64,000 nt of DNA from Candidatus Heimdallarchaeota archaeon (GTDB lineage: Archaea > Asgardarchaeota > Heimdallarchaeia > Heimdallarchaeales > Heimdallarchaeaceae). Where the stretch lies: the NCBI GenBank assembly GCA_030603365.1, contig JAUVXV010000002.1, positions 372,001-436,000 of the forward strand. Direction: 5' to 3'. The notes under the pieces were generated by a model that was not told the DNA's origin, searched no databases, and worked only from the letters and a program-made list of their open reading frames with translations. The stretch's first letter is position 1; every line of letters starts with the position of its first letter. The position numbers and the translations under genes are program-made. Positions 7,186-15,308 of this stretch are shown here, piece by piece.

Positions 7186-8475
7186 ATGAATAAAAACATA
7201 GTATATGGAAGCACATTGATAGTTGTTTTTTTAAGTGCAGGAATACTTACTGGTTATTTTATTCCGCAAAATAATCAGGCACAATATGATACACTACTAT
7301 CAGAATTTCAAGATTTGAATGAGGTATATAATGCTCTTTTAGAGGATTACAATACTCTACTAGGGAATTATACTGAAATAAAAGAGAAATGCGATATAAT
7401 AACTGGAGAATACGATTCTTTGAATGAAACCTACTACAACCTGTTAGAAGAGTATACTTTGTTGAATGAAACCTACAATGAATTGTTGGTAGATTATAAT
7501 ACCTTTGTAGAATCTTTCAACACATTGCAGATAGCTTATGATCAACTAAATGATTTATATTCACAACTTCTGATTGATTATGCTGTTTTTGAAAATGAAT
7601 ATAATGCTTTACTCCAGAATTATGATTTGTTGACAGCATGGATCAGAGGAATGACTTTACCTGCTCAGTACATGGTTTTTGCTGAGGCTGTTAGAAGATA
7701 CTACTTTGAAGATTTTTATGTTAAAGATACTTGGGCTACGGGAAATGAAACAGGATATTTTGCAGAATATGCACTATTCAGTCGTGATATAGTTTTGCAC
7801 GATTCTGATTTGTCATTGAAAGGAGAATTATTTGCTGAAGTATCAAATGCTCTTTCTGATTGTTTGATATATGGGAATGAAACTGAAGGCTTAGCTTGGA
7901 TGTGTATGATTGGCGTGTTTTATCCTTGGCTTCCTAATTGGAGTGGATATTATTCGTCTGGAAATGAACTAACTGATATTGATACAATAGTTCAGTGGTG
8001 CATTGATGAGATCGACTACGAATATGATACAACTATAACATATGGACAAGAACTTTATTTTTGGGATTATGTCAAGTTTCCAGTCGAAACAGCTTTCAGA
8101 ACAATGGGGGATTGTGAAGACCAAGCTCTATTCTGTGCAGCTTATCTAGAATCTTGTGGATTTCAAACTGCACTAGCATTATTTCATGATGCTGAAAATC
8201 CTATTAGTCCTGATGGTTTTTATCATGCAACTTTGTTAGTACATATAGAAGACCTAGCAAACTTTCAGTTTTGGCATCCATTTTGTCCTTTGTGGAGTCT
8301 AAGTGACATAGATCCATATGAAGGATATACTTGGGTATGGTTAGATTCTACTTGGGATGTCTCGTTTCCGTCAAAACCTGGATGGATGCAATACTACCTT
8401 GATAATGGAATAAATGATGACGATCTTACAATAGTACTATGTGACTTAAATGGAGCTACTAGCTATGCTCCTTAG
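7186..8475 (+). CDS. Membrane-anchored coiled-coil protein with transglutaminase-like domain
   Basis: Residues 8-25 are an uncleaved signal anchor. Residues 34-150 form a coiled coil built on repeats of the kind LNETYNELLVDYNT, with Tyr and Asn unusually common at core positions. A transglutaminase-like (papain-fold) domain follows, with the triad Cys310 (GDCEDQA), His347 (FYHATLLV) and Asp387 (WLDSTWD). Such domains act as cysteine peptidases or amidases. The topology places the domain outside the cell, so it may trim or cross-link surface proteins or peptides. An ATG with upstream AAGGATGAG gives a fair ribosome binding site. A T8 tract follows the stop directly. Confidence 0.8.
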   Translation: MNKNIVYGSTLIVVFLSAGILTGYFIPQNNQAQYDTLLSEFQDLNEVYNALLEDYNTLLGNYTEIKEKCDIITGEYDSLNETYYNLLEEYTLLNETYNELLVDYNTFVESFNTLQIAYDQLNDLYSQLLIDYAVFENEYNALLQNYDLLTAWIRGMTLPAQYMVFAEAVRRYYFEDFYVKDTWATGNETGYFAEYALFSRDIVLHDSDLSLKGELFAEVSNALSDCLIYGNETEGLAWMCMIGVFYPWLPNWSGYYSSGNELTDIDTIVQWCIDEIDYEYDTTITYGQELYFWDYVKFPVETAFRTMGDCEDQALFCAAYLESCGFQTALALFHDAENPISPDGFYHATLLVHIEDLANFQFWHPFCPLWSLSDIDPYEGYTWVWLDSTWDVSFPSKPGWMQYYLDNGINDDDLTIVLCDLNGATSYAP

Positions 8476-8478
8476 CAA

Positions 8479-8486
8479 TTTTTTTT
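8479..8486 (+). terminator. T-tract terminator
   Basis: Eight consecutive T residues 3 bases after the stop of the transglutaminase-like gene, the usual archaeal intrinsic termination signal. Confidence 0.5.
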
Positions 8487-8645
8487 CCTCTTAATTAATT
8501 ATACTTATACGTAAGCAATCTGCTTACAGAGATTTAAACCTCGAGCAGTAAGAAGTTTGTTTGTGATCTTACATTAGTCGTGGAGAAATGGCTTTAAACT
8601 TATGTTTAATGATTCGTATGGCTTTTTTGTTTCTTATATTATGTC

Positions 8646-8779
8646 TCACCCCTCACTGTTTTTCAACTGTTTAACCCTGCTTTTTCTGGGAAGATTTTCC
8701 TGCTGATCCAGACCACAGAAAGTTCTTGTGCAGAGGAAAGGAAAGGAAGGGTTGAGACGAGAGAAGAGAGAAGGGGTGA
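8646..8779 (+). ncRNA. Candidate structured RNA or small inverted-repeat element
   Basis: The island is bounded by TCACCCCT (8646-8653) and its exact complement AGGGGTGA (8772-8779). Inside, AACCCT (8673-8678) pairs with AGGGTT (8748-8753), and TTTCTG (8683-8688) with CAGAAA (8716-8721) or TCTGG with CCAGA (8708-8712), closing on GGAA-GATT-TTCC. The nested pairs make one long arm. It does not carry the signatures I know for RNase P RNA, SRP RNA or tRNA. A MITE-like DNA element is the alternative. Strand is a guess from the upstream TATA element. Confidence 0.35.
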
Positions 8780-8864
8780 TACACACTAGTATAGATCTTA
8801 CAGAAATTTCTTTCGTTTCCGAAGATAGATATTTATTAAAGAGTAACCATAAAAAAAATGGAAG

Positions 8865-8881
8865 TGCCTTCCGATCATTCC
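8865..8881. repeat. 17-base motif, copy 2
   Basis: TGCCTTCCGATCATTCC, identical to 5822-5838 except for one T/C change, 91 bases before the second desulfurase-like gene. Confidence 0.5.
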
Positions 8882-8971
8882 CAACTAGTATATTGTGAGT
8901 AAATATAGAAACTTTTTGATTTTAGAACAAGTAAAGTTTTAATACAGAATAAATAATAGAAAAACGAAATT

Positions 8972-10165
8972 ATGTCGTCTATAACACGATTTGGAATCGA
9001 GTTTAACATAAGATCTAACCAAATATATCTAGATTCTGCAACCATTGGTAAAATGCCTATTTCCTCAATTAAAGCCATTTCTGATTATTATCTAGATGGG
9101 GGAAGTGTACCAGTTAGGGGAATGCATAATGAAATTTCTCAAAGTAATAATTTTCTAGAAGAAAAAAGGGGAGAGCTAGCAAATCTATTTCAAGTAGAAC
9201 CTGTTCAAATTTCGTTTTTTCCTTCAAGAGAATCCAACTTAACAAGTATCCTTTATTCAATAGAAGATATCAAAGATAGGAGGATTATAACTAGCGTTCT
9301 TGAAGAACACTCTGTAATTGGTCCTGCTATCAGAGCTAATAATGATCATGGAACAGAAATAGATTATTTGAATGTAAAAAACGAAACAAATCTGTTAGAG
9401 AGCATTAATCAGAAGGTAAATTCCGAACAAGATATTCTGCTTTTATCTTCTTTAACTTCAACCAACGGAGTTAAGAGAGATTGGTCTGAGATAGCTAAAG
9501 TCTGCAAAGACACTGGTGCAACTTTTCTTCTTGACATAAGTTATTCTTTAGGTCATGAAGAGCTAAATTTCAAAGAAATTTCTCCTGATGTTGTCTTCGC
9601 ATCAGGTTGCATTGGTGCATTAGGACCCCCTGGAACAGCTTTTCAAATCACTAAAAAAGAGTTTTATGATAAGATGGATCCATTAATTGTGGGCGGAAAT
9701 TCAATAATTACTTTGGAAGAAGAGTATTATTTACTTACATCTTCAGGTTCTAAATTCGAGACAGGACTCGTTAATTGTGCAAATATTAGTTCGATGGTAA
9801 ACAGTTTAAGGATATTATCAAACGTTGGCTTTTCTAAAATTCAGGATCATGAAAGTAAATTAAATAATTTCCTAAGAAAAGAGTTAGAAAATTTACCATA
9901 TATTGAAATCAACAGTGTAGAAAATGTGGAATATGGTCCTATCATCTCCTTTGGCAGTAATAAAATTGAAGCTCATGATCTGGCTATAGTTCTAGAAGAC
10001 TTGAAGGATATCCAAATAAGAAGTGGAGCTCTCTGTTCTCATCTTTTCATGTATGAATTACCATTCAATGATATTTTGAGGGTATCTACGCACCTTTACA
10101 ATACAGAAGAAGAGGTGAAAATATTCATTGAGACACTTTCCTCAGTCTTAAGTGAGATGTCTTAG
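8972..10165 (+). CDS. Second cysteine-desulfurase-like protein lacking the PLP lysine
   Basis: A 397-residue paralogue of the protein at 2196, sharing long identical stretches such as GALGP-GTAFQI, RSGALCSHLFM and STHLYNTEE. Landmarks: YLDSAT near residue 19, H113 in LEEHS, D188 in LLDIS, active cysteine C355 in RSGALCS. The lysine position reads SGCI (211-214), so Lys is again Ile. The shared loss means it predates the duplication or is selected in both. Both also keep a Lys in GVKRDW (K168) that SufS does not specially conserve. A TATA element about 30 bases before the ATG suggests leaderless transcription. The two copies bracket tnpB and the transglutaminase gene. Sulfur carrier, regulator or new chemistry are all possible. 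Confidence 0.85.
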   Translation: MSSITRFGIEFNIRSNQIYLDSATIGKMPISSIKAISDYYLDGGSVPVRGMHNEISQSNNFLEEKRGELANLFQVEPVQISFFPSRESNLTSILYSIEDIKDRRIITSVLEEHSVIGPAIRANNDHGTEIDYLNVKNETNLLESINQKVNSEQDILLLSSLTSTNGVKRDWSEIAKVCKDTGATFLLDISYSLGHEELNFKEISPDVVFASGCIGALGPPGTAFQITKKEFYDKMDPLIVGGNSIITLEEEYYLLTSSGSKFETGLVNCANISSMVNSLRILSNVGFSKIQDHESKLNNFLRKELENLPYIEINSVENVEYGPIISFGSNKIEAHDLAIVLEDLKDIQIRSGALCSHLFMYELPFNDILRVSTHLYNTEEEVKIFIETLSSVLSEMS

Positions 10166-10228
10166 CAGAAGCTCTTTCACAAACACCTTACACAACAATT
10201 AAAAGTAATTAATGATTTTTCAAATAAA

Positions 10229-10302
10229 GCACGCATAGTCTAGTGGTAGGACTGAGGCCTCCCACGCCTCCAACCCGAGTTCGAATCCCGGTGCGTGCAC
10301 CA
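10229..10302 (+). tRNA. tRNA-Gly (anticodon CCC)
   Basis: Complete cloverleaf. Acceptor stem GCACGCA (10229-10235) pairs with TGCGTGC (10292-10298); discriminator A 10299 and an encoded CCA follow (10300-10302). D stem GTCT/GGAC, anticodon stem GAGGC/GCCTC around loop CTCCCAC, so the anticodon is CCC. The T arm has loop TTCGAAT and stem CCGAG/CCCGG with one A-C mismatch. There is no intron. Confidence 0.97.
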
Positions 10303-10409
10303 ACATTTCTTAATTCAACAGCGATTTAAATTTCACTATTTTCTTGACACAAAGCATTAATTTTTAAAACATTAAAGCATATATTTGATGTAGAAGAAGG
10401 TGAATTTGG

Positions 10410-10634
10410 GTGGCAAGGTGTCCTGATTGTGGTGGTGAAGTCAAGTATAAAGCTCCATTCATGGTATGTTTAGATTGTGGATTATCCATGAAAAGATGGG
10501 ATTTTGATGATACCAGTAGAAAAATCAAAGAAGAATTTAGAAGTGAAATAGGAGAATCCAATGAAGAAACTGAGCGAAAAGAAAGGCAAAAGAAACGTGC
10601 ATATCATGATTGGATTATGAAAAAGGAGGAATAG
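10410..10634 (+). CDS. Zinc-ribbon protein with charged helical tail
   Basis: A 74-residue protein. Residues 4-23 make a rubredoxin-type zinc ribbon (C4, C7, C20, C23) and the rest is a highly charged helix rich in Glu, Lys and Arg. The GTG start is preceded by a GGTGA motif. Its stop lies 3 bases before the next gene, another small zinc protein, so the pair forms a probable operon. Zinc ribbons like this occur in archaeal transcription, ribosome and RNA-binding proteins; no specific role can be given. Confidence 0.7.
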   Translation: MARCPDCGGEVKYKAPFMVCLDCGLSMKRWDFDDTSRKIKEEFRSEIGESNEETERKERQKKRAYHDWIMKKEE

Positions 10635-10637
10635 AGG

Positions 10638-10895
10638 TTGACAATCATAGCTCAGCATATGAAATGTGATTTCAGAGACAGATGTGCTTCTTGTAGTAAA
10701 TATCTATGGTCACCTAAACAGAAAGGCAGGTATTTTTATTGTACAGATTGTAAATCAGATATACTTTGTGATAGAGGTTTAATTCAAAATTTCTCAACTG
10801 ATAAAGATGGTATCATTCAGAAAAAGAATCTTTGTATGAAGTGTAATAATGAGGTTATAGAAAAAATTTGGCCAGAAGATACTCTGGAATTATAA
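10638..10895 (+). CDS. Small cysteine-rich zinc-finger protein
   Basis: An 85-residue protein with cysteine pairs C16/C19, C35/C38 and C66/C69 plus C10 and C44, enough for two zinc sites. The TTG start is supported by GGAGG about 10 bases upstream, inside the end of the preceding gene; an internal ATG at 10659 is the alternative. It appears translationally coupled to the zinc-ribbon gene before it. The function is not recognised. Confidence 0.65.
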   Translation: MTIIAQHMKCDFRDRCASCSKYLWSPKQKGRYFYCTDCKSDILCDRGLIQNFSTDKDGIIQKKNLCMKCNNEVIEKIWPEDTLEL

Positions 10896-10906
10896 AAAGA
10901 GAAATC

Positions 10907-12349
10907 CTAGTCGATTATAATATACAATCCTGGATCATCCATTATATATATTAGTTCATCAGGATTTTCTGACATATAGTGAGTTATTTCTTTTCGAAGT
11001 GCATCAACTGGTGATTCTTCAGGTGTTTTAATTGGATTAACTCTGTAATATTTTCTTAATTGTTCAGCATCCCAGTCTGAAATTATTTTCAGATTGCCTT
11101 CTCCAATTGTTTTTACTATACGCATAGTATCCACTGGTTTTTGGTTACCTATTTTGAAAGTTTCTGTTGTACAGTAATTATCTAAAATATATTCAAGACC
11201 TTCTTGGAGTGGCATATCACCTGTTTCTTGCATAACTTGTTCATAATTAGCATTACCAATACCATCTGGAAGAGGTGCAACCGCTATGATTTCCCCTTTA
11301 CCATCTTGCTTCACAGCATTCCATGCAGCATGGATTCCTTTACCAGCTTGGTACAGATTGATTCCCCAGCTTTGCATACCACTAACAACTATTCCTGCTG
11401 CTTTAGGAAGACGTACTGTTCTCATTTCTACAATATGTTTTTTAGCTTCATCATGTAGTTCAACCAGATCACCTGTACAAATATGCACTATACTTCCCTC
11501 TGTAACAATTGTATCAATACCAAAGATCGTGACTTTTGACTTCAGAATATTTACCATGTTTTTGATATCTGTAATTACAGGATTTTCTTTAGTTCCACCT
11601 AATTTACATCCAGGTACAAAACCTAATTCTCTGTCAAACATCTTAGGATGATTCTGTCTTACAGTTTTTCTGCTAGCAATTCCTGGACATATTTCTTTGA
11701 TAGTACCTGCAACACCTGCAAAATAATGCAATTCACTATCAGTTATAGGAATCAAGATCGATGCTTCAAAAGCTAATTTATCGAACTCCATAGGTGTTCC
11801 AGCATCACTTTCTCCAACATAGACACCTTCTATGTCACAGTCGTGAGATACTATCTGTGATCTATATTCTTCATAAATCCTATCACCAACCACTTTTGGA
11901 TATTCCTCCTCTTTTGGTACTCTATGAGTTCCTGTTGCAATTAATATTCTAAAATCATCTTTTGAAACACCAAGAGAAAATATTTTTTCTATCATTATCG
12001 GTAAAATAACTTTAGTATGAATATTTGGTCTAGTGTAATCATCTATTACAAAAACAACTGGTTTTCCCTTTTCGTATTTTTGTTTCACAAGATCATCAAA
12101 AGAGATGTTAAATCCAATTGGATCTGATAGCTTTCTCATTAAAGCTTCTTCAATTGTTCCCTCAAACATAGGACTTTTAGAAAATTCTGGAGGGTGTAAG
12201 AATTTTGTTTGATCCTTATACTTTGCTGGAACGAAATGATTAATAATCTCTGAGCCCCAAGATATCGGTGTATCCAAGTATTCTGTCATAAGCTTCCCAG
12301 TGACAAAGTCTATATAAAACATATCTTTTGAACAAAAATATATCACCAT
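10907..12349 (-). CDS. larA: LarA-family (DUF2088) nickel-pincer racemase/epimerase
   Basis: About 480 residues of the lactate racemase family. Seen: IDDYTRPN near residue 148 (family pattern D-x-T-R-P), GTHRVP with SHDC further on (the conserved His residues), and a glycine-rich C-terminal domain. LarA uses a nickel-pincer nucleotide to racemise lactate or epimerise other 2-hydroxy acids; the substrate cannot be told from sequence. It is longer than Lactobacillus LarA (about 425), partly through 20-30 extra N-terminal residues. TTG 12352 and ATG 12349 are adjacent; ATG is preferred. The cofactor genes larB, larC and larE are not in the window. It diverges from the MFS gene at 12387, only 37 bases away, so the two may be regulated together, for instance as hydroxy-acid uptake and use. 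Confidence 0.8.
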   Translation of the reverse strand: MVIYFCSKDMFYIDFVTGKLMTEYLDTPISWGSEIINHFVPAKYKDQTKFLHPPEFSKSPMFEGTIEEALMRKLSDPIGFNISFDDLVKQKYEKGKPVVFVIDDYTRPNIHTKVILPIMIEKIFSLGVSKDDFRILIATGTHRVPKEEEYPKVVGDRIYEEYRSQIVSHDCDIEGVYVGESDAGTPMEFDKLAFEASILIPITDSELHYFAGVAGTIKEICPGIASRKTVRQNHPKMFDRELGFVPGCKLGGTKENPVITDIKNMVNILKSKVTIFGIDTIVTEGSIVHICTGDLVELHDEAKKHIVEMRTVRLPKAAGIVVSGMQSWGINLYQAGKGIHAAWNAVKQDGKGEIIAVAPLPDGIGNANYEQVMQETGDMPLQEGLEYILDNYCTTETFKIGNQKPVDTMRIVKTIGEGNLKIISDWDAEQLRKYYRVNPIKTPEESPVDALRKEITHYMSENPDELIYIMDDPGLYIIID

Positions 12350-12386
12350 CAATCAATTTTTAACGGTATTAGTTTTCATTTGTGAT

Positions 12387-13907
12387 ATGGCAATTCATGA
12401 GGTAGCTCTTCATCCTTCTAGGAAGATAAACATACGTGTTTTAGTGATAGCTAACCTCATTTCTGGTCTTATTGCAGGTTTCTATAATGTAATTTTACAA
12501 CCTTTTATTGTTGAATTGATTAATTTAAATGGAGGAAGTGTAAATCCTGAAGAAACATTAGGAACAATCATGACAATAGCATCACTGATACAAATTGTTC
12601 CATTGATTTTTGCAGCCAAAATCAGCGATAAGATTGGACGAAAAAGAGTAATTCTTGGTAGTTTTCTTTTCTTTCCTGTAGCTATGTTATTATTTGGAAT
12701 AGCAGGAATACTTCCTTTAAAGCATCCCATTTCCTTCTATACTTTTTCAGATGGATTCTTCGTTGATATTCTTAAGCATCCTCATCTTACCCAAAATGGT
12801 CTTCCTTTAACTTATGCTCTTGCTGTAGCTTTCCTTGGTTTAAGCTGTGTATCCTTAGGATTTGGATTTGGAGATCCTGCAGGTGGTGCTTTAATAGCTG
12901 AAAGTGCAGAAAAGAAAAAAACAGCATCATCTTTTAGTCTTATTAATATGGCTTTCTACGCAACAGGCTTAATTGGTCCTCTAATAATAAGAATCTTAAC
13001 TAACAAAATTGAAATCTGGGTGTATTTCTTTATCCTCGCTGCATTAAGGATAATAATGTTCATCTATCAATTGTTTGCGTTAAAAGAGCCACATGTGATA
13101 AAGGACTATAGTCCTAGTATATTCAAGCAATTTATTCAATCTTTGAAAGCTATCTATCTAATGTTTATCCAGATGTTCAAATCAATTTTCCTTTACCTTT
13201 CCATTCCAGTTGTATTAATCATTAATAGAATTAATAGAACCAAAAGAAACAACTATATAGAAGAAGTTAAAACTAATCTCAATCTCTTAAAAGAAATTTT
13301 TCGAAATCCTGGAGTACCTTACGCAATAGGATTTTTCATATTGGACGCTTTAACCTGGGGATTGAGTATAAGTATATTCTGGGGCAGTCTAGTTACTCAA
13401 TATAATTTTAATGAAGGAAATATAGCAGTTCTTCAGCTGGTTTTCAATTTAAGCACTCTTATATTTTTTATACCTGTAACAAAAGTATCTGATAAATTAA
13501 GTAAACCGCAGCTCCTTCTTCTTAGTCAACTTACAGGTGGATTATTCTTTACAGCAAACATAATTGCATATTTTACTCTTCCACAATACAGGTTGTATAT
13601 CATAATGATTGGATGGATAGGATTAGGAGCAAGCGTAGCATTCTGGATGCCTGGAATAATGTCTATACTAACAAATTTTGACAAAAGAAGAAGAGCTGAA
13701 GCATATGGATTAGTGCAAGGATTATCTAGTGTTGGATGGTTACCAACCTCTTTTCTTGCCGGTATCATAATTTCCAGAGTCAACTTCTTAACAGTTTTCA
13801 TTATTAGTTTAGTACTCTTACCTTTCAATCTACTTATGGCATGGAAGTTCCCAGATAAAGAGGAAGAAGATGAAGAAGATTCAAGCAAACAAATAGAATC
13901 AAACTAA
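12387..13907 (+). CDS. Major facilitator superfamily transporter
   Basis: A 506-residue protein with about 12 transmembrane segments and the MFS motif DKIGRKRV between helices 2 and 3 (near residue 82). A long cytoplasmic loop between helices 6 and 7 (about residues 235-300) contains two further hydrophobic stretches. The acidic C-terminus is cytoplasmic. Substrate unknown; being divergent from larA it might carry lactate or another hydroxy acid, which is inference from position only. The gene overlaps the convergent longin-like gene by 4 bases. Confidence 0.8.
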   Translation: MAIHEVALHPSRKINIRVLVIANLISGLIAGFYNVILQPFIVELINLNGGSVNPEETLGTIMTIASLIQIVPLIFAAKISDKIGRKRVILGSFLFFPVAMLLFGIAGILPLKHPISFYTFSDGFFVDILKHPHLTQNGLPLTYALAVAFLGLSCVSLGFGFGDPAGGALIAESAEKKKTASSFSLINMAFYATGLIGPLIIRILTNKIEIWVYFFILAALRIIMFIYQLFALKEPHVIKDYSPSIFKQFIQSLKAIYLMFIQMFKSIFLYLSIPVVLIINRINRTKRNNYIEEVKTNLNLLKEIFRNPGVPYAIGFFILDALTWGLSISIFWGSLVTQYNFNEGNIAVLQLVFNLSTLIFFIPVTKVSDKLSKPQLLLLSQLTGGLFFTANIIAYFTLPQYRLYIIMIGWIGLGASVAFWMPGIMSILTNFDKRRRAEAYGLVQGLSSVGWLPTSFLAGIIISRVNFLTVFIISLVLLPFNLLMAWKFPDKEEEDEEDSSKQIESN

Positions 13908-14749
13908 AATGGTCTTTTTGTTAGGCTAAAGTCAATTTTTTCAGAAATTTCTATACCTGTTCTTCTTAGGATGTTAAGAATTTCCTCTTCATATCTTTCT
14001 TTGAAGAAGAAATATCCTACTAACCAAAAATCACTATCCTCTTTTGCTAATTGTTGACAAAACCATCCTTCAAAAATCTCAGATGTATCAATTCTTAGAC
14101 TATCAAGTCTCTTTTTCTCTCTTTGTGTTAAAGATGATTTAACAAAAATATCACTGTCAATTGAAAAAGCTAGTAGTAGCTCAGAAAAAAGCGAAATGCT
14201 ATTCTTCTCTTGAAGTTTTTCTCTATTGATAAAGGTGAAAACTTTACCTTGATCTATATCTCCTATAAATAAATCAGCAACATATAATTTTCCAGCTTCT
14301 TCTAGGTTTGTATATCTTTTTAATATAGAATCTATGAAAGCTGGTTCAATGCTTTCTTTAGGGAATATTTGAGTATATTTCACAATTTCCTTGACTTTAT
14401 GAGAAATATCTGTTGGAGGATCGTAAGTCTCAAAGGATATAAATGGAGAAAGAACTTCAAAGATTGCTTGTCCTTTTAATTCTAGATATGAATTATTATC
14501 AAAAAGATCTGTAAAAAACACGAAACGTAGCGGATTATTTTCTCCTCCAGGAGCATAAAGATAGATTTTGATATCTTCAAGTGCTGCATTAACCAATCCT
14601 CTCTCACTCTGTGTACATTCACCTACGAAATTGTTCAATGCACTTATCATTGGCCAGATTAATTCTTCACTTATTTGGATAGAATGATCATGGAAGATGG
14701 TTCTTCCTAATCCTGTTTCTATATCCATGAATGCAGCTAAATGTATCAT
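13904..14749 (-). CDS. Longin-like domain protein (putative GTPase-pathway adaptor)
   Basis: A 281-residue soluble protein. The first ~110 residues follow a longin/roadblock-like pattern: two N-terminal strands (IHLAAFMDIETGLGRTIF), a long helix (residues 28-45), then strands IKIYLYAP and LRFVFFTD and a closing helix. In Asgard archaea such folds accompany small GTPases and vesicle-related proteins. The C-terminal half is helical and unrecognised, with conserved-looking Trp/Phe patches. ATG 14749 is preferred over TTG 14752. No small GTPase lies in the window. The domain call rests on strand order only and is moderate at best. Confidence 0.5.
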   Translation of the reverse strand: MIHLAAFMDIETGLGRTIFHDHSIQISEELIWPMISALNNFVGECTQSERGLVNAALEDIKIYLYAPGGENNPLRFVFFTDLFDNNSYLELKGQAIFEVLSPFISFETYDPPTDISHKVKEIVKYTQIFPKESIEPAFIDSILKRYTNLEEAGKLYVADLFIGDIDQGKVFTFINREKLQEKNSISLFSELLLAFSIDSDIFVKSSLTQREKKRLDSLRIDTSEIFEGWFCQQLAKEDSDFWLVGYFFFKERYEEEILNILRRTGIEISEKIDFSLTKRPF

Positions 14750-14858
14750 CAAATAGCTTTAAACCTTATTCTACATAAGACTATCCCCTAAAAGGAGAAT
14801 CAATACATAAGCTTATTAATTTAATTCAAAACCTATAATAAAATACGTCGTTGATACT

Positions 14859-15308
14859 ATGGAATTAGAGACCTCTGCAGGAATTGTAATATACAATGCA
14901 GGAAGATACCTCCTACTTAATTATGGGCGTAGTCGCGTAACAGAAAATCGTTGGGGATTAACTAAAGGCAGAATTGAGGGGACCGAAACTGTTATGCAAG
15001 CGGCGCTAAGAGAAGCTTATGAGGAAACTAGTATCAAAGACATTGCTATTTTAGAAGAGTTTCAACATAAGATTACTTACTATTTCACTCGTGGATCACA
15101 TAGAATTAAGAAAACGGTAGTTTACTTAATCGGAATTTCACCAGTATCTGAAGTGCAGATTTCAAAAGAGCATATTGGTTTTCATTGGGCAAAATATGAG
15201 GAAGCTCTTGACATGCTCACTTTTGAAAATACACGAAAAGTTATAAGAGCCGCAGAAAGGTATTTGCGCGAGAACGAACTAGCAAAAGAACCTTCAGAGG
15301 GGAATTGA
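14859..15308 (+). CDS. Nudix hydrolase
   Basis: 149 residues with the Nudix box starting GRIEGTE at about residue 41 and ending REAYEETSI; the usual Gly near its end is Ser. The box binds the metal for hydrolysis of a nucleoside diphosphate linked to another group. The short length and the LTKG segment before the box resemble the diadenosine tetraphosphate (Ap4A) hydrolase branch, so dinucleotide clean-up is likely but not proved. The stop codon abuts the start of the membrane protein at 15309, indicating an operon of two. Confidence 0.85.
   Translation: MELETSAGIVIYNAGRYLLLNYGRSRVTENRWGLTKGRIEGTETVMQAALREAYEETSIKDIAILEEFQHKITYYFTRGSHRIKKTVVYLIGISPVSEVQISKEHIGFHWAKYEEALDMLTFENTRKVIRAAERYLRENELAKEPSEGN

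Larger units (their letters stand above)
8487..8971. other. Long structured intergenic region
   Basis: About 485 bases without a convincing ORF. In order: perfect hairpin GTAAGC/GCTTAC (8511-8527), second hairpin GTAAGA/TCTTAC (8548-8572), a TATA-like CTTTAAACT near 8591, a G+C-richer island (8646-8779, listed separately), a repeat of GATCTTACA (8565-8573 and 8794-8802), the 17-base motif copy (8865-8881), and a TTTTAATA promoter element about 30 bases before the gene at 8972. It is much longer than the neighbouring intergenic spaces and probably holds an RNA gene or regulatory array. Confidence 0.5.

Noticed and set aside
8646..8779. RNase P RNA, because of GAGGAAAG within the island
   Set aside because: The second conserved core strand (ACAGAA...GGCTTA type) is missing and the available length and order do not fit.
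2196..10165. Composite transposon bounded by the two desulfurase-like genes
   Set aside because: The copies are clearly diverged paralogues, not near-identical repeats, and there is no transposase or terminal repeat beside them.
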